Positions 1-7,794 of a stretch of 36,022 nucleotides of DNA are shown here, piece by piece (position 1 is the first letter of the stretch; each line of letters opens with the position of its first letter). Made by a program: the position numbers and the translations under genes. The DNA comes from JAYZDF01 sp036337945. Its GTDB lineage: Bacteria; Myxococcota; Kuafuiibacteriia; Kuafuiibacteriales; Kuafuiibacteriaceae. Location: positions 1-36,022 of the forward strand of contig JAYZDF010000147.1 of the NCBI GenBank assembly GCA_036337945.1. Direction: 5' to 3'. The notes beneath the pieces are model-generated. The model saw nothing but the letters and a program-made list of their open reading frames with translations, was not told the DNA's origin and did no database searches.

Positions 1-23
1 TTGGTAAATTTCTCTAGATTCAT
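1..23 (-). CDS. clpB: ClpB disaggregase, first 7 codons only (window edge)
   Basis: On the minus strand a perfect AGGAGG (plus positions 33-38) precedes an ATG at position 23. The frame reads Met-Asn-Leu-Glu-Lys-Phe-Thr before running off the window. ClpB/Hsp104 disaggregases commonly begin with this or a nearly identical string. The gene lies 59 nt downstream of a J-domain protein on the same strand, a natural partner because DnaK/J-type systems feed aggregates to ClpB. Only seven residues are visible, so the call rests on the N-terminal string, the strong ribosome site and the context. Another protein with the same start is possible. Confidence 0.6.
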
Positions 24-32
24 ACTTTTACA

Positions 33-38
33 CCTCCT
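33..38 (-). promoter_or_regulatory. Shine-Dalgarno AGGAGG for the partial clpB
   Basis: A perfect AGGAGG on the minus strand lies 9 nt upstream of the ATG at 23. It is one of the strongest ribosome-binding sites in the window and is the main reason to believe a gene starts at the edge. Confidence 0.7.
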
Positions 39-82
39 CGCCGACGTAGCGTAGTGACACTCTAATCACCGATTCGCAGCGT

Positions 83-1063
83 CTAGTCTTCTAATTCAGG
101 CACGAAAGAAGAAGCTTCCGCCAAAGCGGCAAATAGTTCCCGCTCGCGGTCCGTAAGTGTTTTCGGAAGAACAATTCGGATTTCGGCATATAGGTCTCCA
201 GGTGTCTCGTTTTTCTTTGGAAAGCCCTTCCCTTTTATTCTAATTTTCTGACCCGACGTCGCCCCAGCAGGAATTTTAACTCGAAGAACTCCGTTCAAAG
301 TTTTGAGGTCAGCCTCTCCACCTAACGCCGCAACCCAAGGGGACACGCTGATAAAAGTAAACACGTCACGCTCTTCAAGGCGAAAGCGTGCAGAATTTCG
401 CACCTCAATCTTTAGAAGGACATCACCGCGAGCACCCCCCATGATTCCCGGACCGCCTTGCCCTTTGAGTCTAATTTTCTGTCCCGTTCTCACGCCAGCC
501 GGAACGTTCACCTCTAAAGTACGGGTGGAGCCCGTTTGTTTATCAGTGACCATAATTTCACGTTTGGCACCCGAGAAGGCATTCTCAATGCTCATACTTA
601 GGCTGACTTCGTGGTCTTGGCCGGCGCGGCCTCTTGAGCGACCTCCGCCACCAGGGAAGCCACCTGGATTGCCGCCCATGCCCCCAAAAAAGTCTGAGCC
701 ACCGCCCCCGAAAAAAGTCTCGAAGAAATCGCTGAAGCCCTGACCACCTGGACCACGCTGTCCACGCCGACCCTGCCCGAAGTTTACGTTCGAAAAGTCA
801 AAACCTTCGAATCCCGGCGGTGGTTCGGCGCCATCTTTATAAGCTTTCCAGGCGGACCCATATTTATCGTATTTTTTGCGATTATCGGCATCACCAAGTA
901 CTTCGTAGGCCTCTGCTATCTGCTTGAATTTGTCCTCGGCTCCTGGCGACTTATTGAGATCAGGATGGTACTTGCGTGACAACTTCCGGTACTCACGCTT
1001 GATCTCTTCGGCTGTGGCATTTCTGCTCAGTCCGAGTGCTTGGTAGTAATCGACATAATCCAT
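83..1063 (-). CDS. Class II J-domain co-chaperone (CbpA/DnaJ-like)
   Basis: This is a co-chaperone that stimulates Hsp70 (DnaK) ATPase and delivers unfolded clients. Counting from the chosen ATG, residues 1-70 form a J domain with the HPD signature (YHPDLNK) at about 33-35. A Gly/Phe-rich stretch follows (about 85-150, many GG, FGG and FF groups), then a two-lobed DnaJ C-terminal substrate-binding region. The four CxxCxGxG zinc-finger motifs of true DnaJ are absent, which makes it class II. The frame can be extended to a GTG at 1081. I prefer the ATG at 1063 because MDYVDYYQALGL matches the usual CbpA/DnaJ start; neither start has a clear ribosome site. It is probably co-transcribed with clpB downstream. 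Confidence 0.93.
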   Translation of the reverse strand: MDYVDYYQALGLSRNATAEEIKREYRKLSRKYHPDLNKSPGAEDKFKQIAEAYEVLGDADNRKKYDKYGSAWKAYKDGAEPPPGFEGFDFSNVNFGQGRRGQRGPGGQGFSDFFETFFGGGGSDFFGGMGGNPGGFPGGGGRSRGRAGQDHEVSLSMSIENAFSGAKREIMVTDKQTGSTRTLEVNVPAGVRTGQKIRLKGQGGPGIMGGARGDVLLKIEVRNSARFRLEERDVFTFISVSPWVAALGGEADLKTLNGVLRVKIPAGATSGQKIRIKGKGFPKKNETPGDLYAEIRIVLPKTLTDRERELFAALAEASSFVPELED

Positions 1064-1218
1064 AGAATTGACCAGAGCCACCTAGCTCTAAGCACAGGTA
1101 ATTACCAGGGTTTTACATTAGAACCAAGCGACTTTCCTCAGGATTCACTCTAACGACCGAGTTTTACCCGTCAAGACGTAAAGATCCTCATCAATCGGGT
1201 CTTTGCTGCTCGCTGCGA

Positions 1219-2688
1219 ATGTGGCACGAAAATAGTGTGTATCGGTCGGTCTTTTTGAAATTGTCGGGACTCCTACTCACGGTGACCTTCGCCACCCCTT
1301 CCATTGCTGGCGGATATTATGTTGGGGATGTCGGTACACGGGGCATGGCTCGTGGTGGTGCGTTCGTTGCGGCACCTAATTCTCTTTTATCGATTCACTA
1401 TAATCCATCAGGGCTCGCGCTCTTGGACGGAGGCTTTCATCTGTCTGGAGACTTAAACCTCGTTAATTATCAGGCTGCGTTTGCTCGCAAATGCCCTTGT
1501 GTTAACGGCGAGCTTGCTGATGCCGACCTTCTCGATCAAGAACTCACCGAATCTTTCATAGGCCGCACCGCCGAAGAAACCAGAGGGTTGCAAGAGATTC
1601 CATACATTGGACTCGCTTACGGATTCGACTGGAACCACTTGACGGTGGGACTTGCCGTGTATGGACCTCAAGGCCCCAGAAGATTCAGCTATAATGTGCC
1701 CGGTGCAAAGCCGTCAGAACAACCTCAAAGGTACAGTTCACTATCAGTAGAAGTTGCGGAAGCCTATTACAGTCTCGTTGTTGCAGCCTCTCCAATCAAA
1801 GGATTACGTTTGGGCTTTGGCGCGCAACTTTATCAATTCTCGACACGGCAGGAGCTCACGCTGTGGGCTAACTCCGGCTTGATCACAACCCCCGAAGACT
1901 CAGACTGGGACATTCCCACAGTAGTCGAGTTTGCAAGCAGCATACGACCAAACTGGACCTTTGGTGCGAGTTACGACATCGTTCCTGGGCTCACAGTAGG
2001 TGCGAGTGTGATCGGCCAACGCTCTATACGCGCCGATGGCACCTCCGAGATTCAGCTTCCTCCAAGCGCAGCCAGTATAGCAACGATTGAAGGCTCTGAA
2101 ATCCAACTTGAAATTAACTTGCCACCTATTTGGCGGCTGGGGGTTCAGTACCAAGAACCAAAGTGGTTCGCCGCAGAAATTGCGGTCGTGTATGAAGCAT
2201 GGCACGTCTACGATTACGCGAGAATACGCTCCAAAGACGTAAACATTATCCTCAACGACGAGGCTGTCAAACTTGCAACCATCGACCTGCCCTATGACTT
2301 TGAAGACACGTGGTCATTACGCATTGGTGGCCAATTTGACCACTTTGCTCCTTACGTGACAGTTTATGGCGGCTATTTTTACGAGCCGAGCGCGGTACCA
2401 CAGGCTAACAAAGACCTCTCTTCGCCAGACCTGAATAAACATGGCTTTAGCGGTGGCATTGCTACACAATGGTTTGGTACAACGCTCACTTTGGGAGCGC
2501 AGTATATAACCTTAGAAAGCACTTCGATTACGAACTCTGAGCGGAAACTCGTGGGCCCATTACCACCTCCTAGCGGTTCTGAAGAATTACTCACAACTAT
2601 CGCTAATGGAGACTACTCCGGTAACTACTTCATCATGTCTGCAAGTTTGAGCGCAGCATTCGATGAGATCCTAGGGGAAATCAAATGA
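1219..2688 (+). CDS. FadL/OmpP1/TodX-like outer-membrane channel
   Basis: A 489-residue outer-membrane beta-barrel of the kind that imports long-chain fatty acids or other hydrophobic compounds. It starts with a signal peptide (hydrophobic core at about 14-28, predicted cleavage after PSIA). The mature N-terminus has the Gly-rich GTRGMARGGAFVA and NPSGLALL strings typical of the FadL family hatch region. Many alternating hydrophobic strands with aromatic girdle residues follow. The stop codon overlaps the start of the next gene (ATGA), so the two are translationally coupled, which suggests the barrel may bring in the hydroxylase's substrate. The substrate cannot be read from sequence. The start ATG lacks a clear ribosome site; a GTG six codons later is an alternative. 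Confidence 0.88.
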   Translation: MWHENSVYRSVFLKLSGLLLTVTFATPSIAGGYYVGDVGTRGMARGGAFVAAPNSLLSIHYNPSGLALLDGGFHLSGDLNLVNYQAAFARKCPCVNGELADADLLDQELTESFIGRTAEETRGLQEIPYIGLAYGFDWNHLTVGLAVYGPQGPRRFSYNVPGAKPSEQPQRYSSLSVEVAEAYYSLVVAASPIKGLRLGFGAQLYQFSTRQELTLWANSGLITTPEDSDWDIPTVVEFASSIRPNWTFGASYDIVPGLTVGASVIGQRSIRADGTSEIQLPPSAASIATIEGSEIQLEINLPPIWRLGVQYQEPKWFAAEIAVVYEAWHVYDYARIRSKDVNIILNDEAVKLATIDLPYDFEDTWSLRIGGQFDHFAPYVTVYGGYFYEPSAVPQANKDLSSPDLNKHGFSGGIATQWFGTTLTLGAQYITLESTSITNSERKLVGPLPPPSGSEELLTTIANGDYSGNYFIMSASLSAAFDEILGEIK

Positions 2689-4982
2689 CACACCAAATCG
2701 TAGGTAAGAGACATCGCAAATTTGAAGGCAACGACAAAGCCACCGGCCGAGCGATATACGCTGATGATATCATTCTGCCGCGAATGCTTCACGCGAAGAT
2801 TCTTCGTAGCCCGCATGCGCACGCTCGAATCGCAAATATTGATTGCAGCGAAGCACTCGCGATGGACGGTGTTTTCGACGTATTAGTCGGAAGCGAACTT
2901 CCAACACGATATGGAATCATCCCGTGGACGCCCGACGAGCAAGTACTTGCGGAGGATAAAGCAAGATATGTCGGCGATGGTGTCGCTGCAGTCGCTGCGA
3001 TTGACGAAGATACCGCTAACCAGGCGCTGAAGAAGATAAAGGTCACCTACGAGGTTTTAGAGCCTCTCATGACGCCTGAGGAAGCCTTAGAGAGTTCAGT
3101 GGTCATTCATGACTATAACCCGCGACAACTCAAGAAAGGTAACATCTCGAAAATGGTCGACCTCTCGTTCGGCGACCTGGACGCTGCATTTGAAAACAGC
3201 GACGTCGTTGTTGAAGATGAGTACTTTTTCGAGGGGACAACTCATGCTCCCATAGAGCCACACTGTGCGGTGGCGCAATACGACGAGTCTGGACTGCTGA
3301 CACTTTGGTCATCGACGCAGGTACCTCATTATCTACATCGTGAATTGGCGAAGGTGCTGGAACTCGACCCGGCGCGAATTCGAGTTATCCAGCCCGTCCT
3401 CGGTGGCGCTTTCGGAGGTAAAAGTGAGCCCTTCGACCTCGAATTCGTGACTTCAAAGCTCGCAATGAAGACCGGCCGCCCCGTCAAACTCCTCTACACA
3501 AGAGAGGAGGTTTTTTACTCTCACCGCGGACGTCACCCTATGAAGATGAGGTTTCGCTCCGGCGCCACAAAAGACGGGAAACTTACCGCGGTCAAATCTA
3601 AGATCTTAATCGATGGAGGCGCGTACTCTTCTTTTGGCCTGGTTACGGCTTATTATTCCGGGCAGCTTCTGACGGGGCCTTATCACTTTCCTACTTATGG
3701 ATTTCACGCCACGCGAGTGTATACAAATAAACCATGTTGTGGGCCCAAGCGTGGTCATGGAAGCGTGCAGCCCCGATTTGGCTTTGAGGTTCAATTGGAC
3801 GAGCTCGCTGAAAAACTGAGTCTCGACCCGATAGAACTCCGGCGGAGAAACTTCATCGGCGATTATGTCGAAACTGTAAACGGCCAATACATAGGCTCGA
3901 ACGGTTTTATGGAATGTCTAGACAAAGTCGAAGAAGCGTCTGACTGGAAAAGTCGTTATGGGAAGCAAGCAAGGGGACAAGGTTTAGGCATCGCCGGTTC
4001 GATGTATATTTCTGGGACAGCCTACCCGATTTATCCAAATGACATGCCTCAATCAGCTGTGATGATTCGCATCGATCGCAGCGGTGTAGTGGCCGTACAT
4101 TGCGGAGCCTCTGATATCGGTCAGGGCTCTGATTCGGTCATGCAATACATCACGGCCGAAGAGTTCGGTGTTCCACTCGAGCGAATTCGTGTCTTTTCAT
4201 CTGACACTGACCTCACCCCCGTTGACCTCGGTGCGTATTCAAGCCGTGGAACACTGATGATCGGAAATGCGACGGTCGACGCATGTCGCAAACTGAAGAA
4301 ACAAATTCAAGAAGCAGTTGCTGAAAAGTGGGAAGTGAAGGCGAAAGAGGTTGCGCTGGCCGACGGGAAAGCCTTTTTTACGAAAGACACTTCCCAGAAC
4401 ATGTCGATCGTTGACGCTTTTCATCTCACAGAAGCAAAATTTGGTTCTCTTGCCGCTACCGGCGCGCAATGGACAGAAAAACTTGGCGGCGATTACCGAG
4501 GTGGAACGATCGGTGCGTCTCCTGCTTATTCCTTCACAGCCCACGTGGCGGACGTCACCGTCGACGAGGAAAGCGGCGTAATTACTGTGAACAAAATTTG
4601 GGTCGCTCATGACTGTGGAAAAGCAATCGCCCCAATTTTGGCTGAAGGGCAGATCGAAGGCTCGGCGTATATGGGGGCAGCAGAGGCCATTATGGAAGAT
4701 CAAAATTTCCATGACTCAGGTCTTCACAGAAGCCCTTCTCTTCTCGATTATAAAATGCCCACAACGATGGACACTCCCGAACTAGAGGCAATCATTGTGG
4801 AATCTATTGATCCCAAAGGACCTTATGGTGCAAAGGAAGCCGGAGAGGGACCTCTTCATCCAGCGATTCCAGCGATAAGCAATGCTGTCTTTGACGCTGT
4901 GGGGATAAGGCTTCGAAAGACTCCTTTTACCCCTGCTCGGGTCCTCAAAGCTCTAAAGGAAAAAGCAGAGCGAGAGTCGTAA
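2685..4982 (+). CDS. Xanthine dehydrogenase-family molybdopterin-binding subunit
   Basis: Large catalytic subunit of a molybdenum hydroxylase (aldehyde oxidase/xanthine dehydrogenase family, 765 residues). The N-terminal 'a/b hammerhead' domain begins KATGRAIYADDI. The molybdopterin signature GGAFGGK lies near residue 240, GQG near 480, and GAKEAGEG with the expected catalytic Glu near 720. The string CGPKRGHG near 351 resembles the 4-hydroxybenzoyl-CoA reductase/CO dehydrogenase large-subunit branch more than classical xanthine dehydrogenase, but I cannot name the substrate. These enzymes normally work with a 2Fe-2S subunit and an FAD subunit. Neither is encoded nearby, so partners must be elsewhere or absent. 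A GGGGA ribosome site sits inside the end of the upstream FadL-like gene, which overlaps by 4 nt. Confidence 0.92.
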   Translation: MTHQIVGKRHRKFEGNDKATGRAIYADDIILPRMLHAKILRSPHAHARIANIDCSEALAMDGVFDVLVGSELPTRYGIIPWTPDEQVLAEDKARYVGDGVAAVAAIDEDTANQALKKIKVTYEVLEPLMTPEEALESSVVIHDYNPRQLKKGNISKMVDLSFGDLDAAFENSDVVVEDEYFFEGTTHAPIEPHCAVAQYDESGLLTLWSSTQVPHYLHRELAKVLELDPARIRVIQPVLGGAFGGKSEPFDLEFVTSKLAMKTGRPVKLLYTREEVFYSHRGRHPMKMRFRSGATKDGKLTAVKSKILIDGGAYSSFGLVTAYYSGQLLTGPYHFPTYGFHATRVYTNKPCCGPKRGHGSVQPRFGFEVQLDELAEKLSLDPIELRRRNFIGDYVETVNGQYIGSNGFMECLDKVEEASDWKSRYGKQARGQGLGIAGSMYISGTAYPIYPNDMPQSAVMIRIDRSGVVAVHCGASDIGQGSDSVMQYITAEEFGVPLERIRVFSSDTDLTPVDLGAYSSRGTLMIGNATVDACRKLKKQIQEAVAEKWEVKAKEVALADGKAFFTKDTSQNMSIVDAFHLTEAKFGSLAATGAQWTEKLGGDYRGGTIGASPAYSFTAHVADVTVDEESGVITVNKIWVAHDCGKAIAPILAEGQIEGSAYMGAAEAIMEDQNFHDSGLHRSPSLLDYKMPTTMDTPELEAIIVESIDPKGPYGAKEAGEGPLHPAIPAISNAVFDAVGIRLRKTPFTPARVLKALKEKAERES

Positions 4983-5015
4983 CTTACCACGCACAAAGCT
5001 CCAAATTAACTCAGC

Positions 5016-5044
5016 TTGCGTCATCTGAACGCACGGTCTAAATT
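5016..5044 (+). promoter_or_regulatory. Candidate promoter for the FHA gene, possibly leaderless
   Basis: TTGCGT (5016-5021), a 17-nt spacer and TAAATT (5039-5044) lie just 6 nt before the ATG at 5051. A start point at the usual distance would fall on the ATG itself. A short inverted repeat, TGCGT/ACGCA (5017-5021 and 5029-5033), overlaps the -35. The boxes match consensus only partly (3/6 and 4/6). Confidence 0.35.
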
Positions 5045-5050
5045 AGGTGC

Positions 5051-5740
5051 ATGAGCGATGACTCATCAAAAAAGGAAAATATTCGGTCCAGAGCCCGAAC
5101 AGTCATTAGCTCGGAAAGTAACCCGCCAGGAGGCGACGACGCCATCACCGTGGCGGAGCTACCGTTGGAACTGTTTGCAAACGTGAAACAGCTCAACACT
5201 AAGAAACAACCACCACCTCGACATACTGCCCCTGTAGAACAATCATCAGAGGCCTTAGAAATTGAAGCTGCAGCCGAAACAGTTGTTCCGGTGCTCTCAG
5301 ATAAGCTTGTTGAATCCATTCGAAGAGCGAACTCTTCTGCGAAATACGTAAATGACTATGTGAGAGAGGTCAGAAGTCTGGGCATCGCCCATTTTCAACA
5401 AGCCTACCCCTATCCTTTCATCGTGGGACTTGGCTTGGTCGGGGAGATAGATAATATCGCTCGGTCTAGCCGTGAGCAGTCAACTCGCGAAGTTCTTATT
5501 TCCGATGTGTCAGATATCATCAGCCAATCACCGGTTCTCGCTTCTCGAGTCTGGCCGCTGAAAGCAAGCCCAAATATCATGGGGGTGCCTGGGGTAACGA
5601 TAGGCCGTTCATCCCGAAACGATGTTGTCATCACAGAGTTTGCTCTTTCAACCGTTCACTGCCGGTTTACGCAAGGTGAAGATCACCGACATTTCTCAAT
5701 TACTGACCTCGAATCTAAAAACGGCACATTACTCAACTGA
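5051..5740 (+). CDS. FHA-domain protein, truncated by an in-frame TGA
   Basis: A 229-residue cytoplasmic protein. The first 90 residues are low-complexity and charged, a helical stretch of unknown function follows at about 90-170, and a forkhead-associated (FHA) phosphothreonine-binding domain begins near 177. FHA hallmarks are visible: GRSSRNDVVI, the Ser/His pair in STVHCRF, and NGTLLN at the very end. The TGA at 5738-5740 falls exactly where the conserved Gly of the NGTxxNG motif belongs, and the same frame continues with the rest of the domain to 5878. A single GGA-to-TGA change explains this. The product as it stands lacks the last FHA strands and is probably non-functional for phosphopeptide binding. 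A sequencing error or stop read-through would restore 275 residues. Confidence 0.8.
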   Translation: MSDDSSKKENIRSRARTVISSESNPPGGDDAITVAELPLELFANVKQLNTKKQPPPRHTAPVEQSSEALEIEAAAETVVPVLSDKLVESIRRANSSAKYVNDYVREVRSLGIAHFQQAYPYPFIVGLGLVGEIDNIARSSREQSTREVLISDVSDIISQSPVLASRVWPLKASPNIMGVPGVTIGRSSRNDVVITEFALSTVHCRFTQGEDHRHFSITDLESKNGTLLN

Positions 5741-5878
5741 AAGAAACTTCAACCGAATGAAGCGACTCCAATCACCGACCAAGATTTGATTATTTTGGGC
5801 CGGTATAAGTTTATGTATTTTTCAAACGCAGGCTTTGGGCGACTTCTTATTAGACGTGCTTCAATACTGAAGCCCTAG
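5741..5878 (+). pseudogene. Cut-off 3' part of the FHA gene
   Basis: This is the continuation of the FHA reading frame after the TGA. It has 45 sense codons, starting KKLQPNEATPITDQDLIILG, and ends in TAG at 5876-5878. It supplies the terminal FHA strands, including the D-x-D-L/I-I-x-L/I-G pattern found in the family, in the same frame with no insertion or deletion. It has no start codon or ribosome site of its own, so it is read as the disconnected end of the upstream gene. Confidence 0.75.
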
Positions 5879-5887
5879 GCAATTAAC

Positions 5888-5918
5888 AAAAAAAGCTTCG
5901 GGCGTTTCCACCCGAAGC
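5888..5918 (-). terminator. Rho-independent terminator of the HU gene
   Basis: A perfect 8-bp stem, GCTTCGGG/CCCGAAGC (5895-5902 and 5911-5918), has an 8-nt loop. On the minus strand it is followed by seven T (5888-5894). It lies 55 nt past the HU stop codon. No T tract follows on the plus strand, so it serves HU rather than the FHA gene. Confidence 0.88.
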
Positions 5919-5973
5919 CTAAGCCATCCGAACCACAAAACTTTGCGTTCGCGCTTCTCACTAATCGTTTGGA

Positions 5974-6246
5974 TTAGAGGATGTCTTTCAAAGCCTTCGC
6001 AGGCTTGAAGCCTACAGTTTTAGACGCTTTGATTTTGATTGTCTCTCCCGTTTGTGGGTTTCGACCTTGTCGCGCTTTTCGCTTACGAACTGTGAAGCTA
6101 CCAAAACCTGGGTAAGAAATACCACCCTCTTTTTTGATGGTCTTTGTCATCGCTGTGAAGAGTGAATCAACAACGTTTGAAACCTGTTTCTTCGTCAAGT
6201 CTTCGTTGTTCTTCGCCACCATGTCTAGAAGTTCTTGCTTTGTCAT
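5974..6246 (-). CDS. hup: HU-family histone-like DNA-binding protein
   Basis: A 90-residue nucleoid protein that bends and compacts DNA as a dimer. It starts MTKQELLDMVAKNNEDLTKK, followed by the dimerisation helices and the beta-arm signature GFGSFTVRKRKARQGRNPQTG. It ends in the usual FKPAKALKDIL. The frame stays open upstream to 6327, but the ATG at 6246 is clearly the start. It is preceded by GGGAGGT (6256-6262), and 90 residues is the family's standard length. The gene is monocistronic, with a near-consensus promoter, a leader hairpin and a strong terminator. Confidence 0.97.
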   Translation of the reverse strand: MTKQELLDMVAKNNEDLTKKQVSNVVDSLFTAMTKTIKKEGGISYPGFGSFTVRKRKARQGRNPQTGETIKIKASKTVGFKPAKALKDIL

Positions 6247-6269
6247 ATCTTTATGACCTCCCTTTTTGT

Positions 6270-6293
6270 GTTGCAGGACTGATTGCCTGCAAC
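6270..6293 (-). promoter_or_regulatory. Inverted repeat in the HU 5' leader
   Basis: A perfect 8-bp inverted repeat, GTTGCAGG/CCTGCAAC (6270-6277 and 6286-6293) with an 8-nt loop, lies between the -10 region and the ribosome site of the HU gene. It may be a leader stem-loop controlling translation or stability, or a dyad operator. No T tract follows on the minus strand, so it is not a terminator. Confidence 0.5.
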
Positions 6294-6298
6294 TCGAG

Positions 6299-6327
6299 CT
6301 ATTAAAGCCCAACTTGACGACTGTCAA
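6299..6327 (-). promoter_or_regulatory. Sigma-70-like promoter of the HU gene
   Basis: A consensus -35 TTGACA occupies 6322-6327 on the minus strand. Two overlapping -10 candidates follow: TAATAG (6299-6304, 17-nt spacer) or TTTAAT (6301-6306, 15-nt spacer). Transcription from here gives a leader of about 45-50 nt carrying the inverted repeat and the GGGAGGT ribosome site. Confidence 0.65.
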
Positions 6328-6450
6328 GCCACACCCCCAACATATCGTGGCTCTTTTTTATGCACCACCATACAGATTGTGTAATCGCGGAAACGTTGAT
6401 TTGACGGGCTTTACGCGAGATCTCGACTGTAACCGCCTGAAATTACCGAG

Positions 6451-7794
6451 TTATCTGGAGCGCCCTCGGATCACAATTCGTTCACCAATTCTAAGGTAGC
6501 GTGTTTTATAAATTCCGTTCCATCTCTTTAATTTTTTTAAAGAAACTCGGTATCGACGTGCAATCTTCCACAATGAATCTCCTCTTCTGACACGGTGAAT
6601 ACGCACAGGAGGACTATCGGGTGTGTACAGCCCCATTCTCGTCAGAGGCATCCGTAATTTTTCTACGGGAACATCACGGTCTTTGATCAATGGAATAGGA
6701 ATGACCATAGCTTCAAACTTCGAAAACTGACCCTTTGTTATTTTGTTGTGAGCAAGTATTGCTTGAGCAGTAGTCTGATATTTTTTTGCTACATCATCGA
6801 TACTACGAGAGTCCTTGTTGCGATGGAATCTATAGGTCCATCTTTCAGAAATCGGAACTTCTGCTAAACGAGATTCGCAGTCTCTAGCCCAATATCGCGG
6901 GACTTTTACCTCGTAATGTCGCCCGGGCGGTGTAATTCCTCTGTATAACTCGGGATTGAGTTCTTGTATTTCAGATAACTCAATGTCCTCTCCACAGGCC
7001 TCTGCGATTACTTTCAAAGAGACTGCAGTGGTAACAGTAACAGTCTCAAATGTTTCAGCATCCAAATAGTCCGGAGGCTCAATACCGAAGCGATGGGGAG
7101 CTTTCGACACGATCGCGGCAGCTATGAGTTTTGGGACGTACTCTCTTGTTTCTCGAGGAATATGTCTTGTTTCGCTAAGAGACCAAAAATCGGAGGTACG
7201 AGATCTTCGAAGCCCTCGTCGGATTCTCGCTTCTCCGGCGTTGTACGCAGCCCATGCCAAATGCCAGTCACCAAAATACTTGTAGAGATATTTGAGGTAG
7301 GCCGCAGCTGCTTGTGTTGCCTTGGCTTTGTTGAGTCGTTCATCAAGCCAAGGTGAATACTCCAAGCCAAACCGAACCCCCGTTCGAGGCATAAATTGCC
7401 AAAGGCCAGCAGCACTCGCCCAAGACAAGGCTCTAGAGTAGAAGCCACTCTCAATCATCGATAAAAAAAGCGTATCTAGTGGCAGTTCTGCTTTGCGAAG
7501 AATCTCATAATACAATGGTGCCATCTTTGAAGCTCTCGCCATCCAACGTCGAAATCGCTTCTTACCTCGATATTGAAAATGATTAATCCATTTCTCTACT
7601 CTACGAGAGCGATTGATAGGGATATCAAAGGAAGGCGTACCAGTTCGCGTAAAACCAAATAAAGGCCACTCAACCGGCTCAACAATAGTGCTTGAACGGG
7701 TGTGTGTCGACGTCGCGACGCTCGACGAACTTGTGGTTTGCGGCGCTAACTCACCAAGGCAAGACAGCGCGACGATACTTAGAAAGACAGACAT
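6451..7794 (-). CDS. mltD: MltD-like membrane-bound lytic transglycosylase with LysM
   Basis: Cleaves peptidoglycan glycan strands to 1,6-anhydromuramyl ends in the periplasm (447 residues). The N-terminus has a short hydrophobic stretch with SCLG at 11-14, which could be a weak lipobox or a signal peptide; no basic residue precedes it. The family-1 SLT domain spans about 90-220, with catalytic Glu115 in SMIESGFYS, then AAGLWQFMP and AAYNAGE. LysM-like modules follow: a degenerate one at about 247-300 (ending LNPELYRGITPPG), one at about 325-366, and a clear C-terminal LysM at 398-443 (HRVRRGDSLWKIARRY). The ATG shares one base with the stop of the upstream cytochrome gene (TAATG), so the two are coupled. 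An in-frame stop lies just upstream, so no longer start exists. Confidence 0.93.
   Translation of the reverse strand: MSVFLSIVALSCLGELAPQTTSSSSVATSTHTRSSTIVEPVEWPLFGFTRTGTPSFDIPINRSRRVEKWINHFQYRGKKRFRRWMARASKMAPLYYEILRKAELPLDTLFLSMIESGFYSRALSWASAAGLWQFMPRTGVRFGLEYSPWLDERLNKAKATQAAAAYLKYLYKYFGDWHLAWAAYNAGEARIRRGLRRSRTSDFWSLSETRHIPRETREYVPKLIAAAIVSKAPHRFGIEPPDYLDAETFETVTVTTAVSLKVIAEACGEDIELSEIQELNPELYRGITPPGRHYEVKVPRYWARDCESRLAEVPISERWTYRFHRNKDSRSIDDVAKKYQTTAQAILAHNKITKGQFSKFEAMVIPIPLIKDRDVPVEKLRMPLTRMGLYTPDSPPVRIHRVRRGDSLWKIARRYRVSLKKLKRWNGIYKTRYLRIGERIVIRGRSR

Noticed and set aside
303..743. 146-codon plus-strand frame opposite the J-domain gene
   Set aside because: Pro-rich mirror of the Gly/Phe-rich region of the J protein; compositional shadow.
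2685..4982. CoxL (aerobic CO dehydrogenase) identity for the Mo subunit
   Set aside because: The active-site loop reads CGPKRGHG rather than the AYRCSFR type of form I CoxL, and the small and medium subunits are not adjacent.
5738..5740. TGA in the FHA gene as a recoded amino acid (selenocysteine or Gly code change)
   Set aside because: TGA is a normal stop in several neighbouring genes, the expected residue is Gly rather than Cys, and no selenocysteine insertion hairpin was recognised; a simple nonsense change or sequence error is more likely.
6327..6359. Plus-strand hairpin AGCCAC/GTGGCT followed by six T upstream of HU
   Set aside because: Stem of 6 bp with a 14-nt loop and no plus-strand gene to terminate; overlaps the HU -35, so chance is likely.
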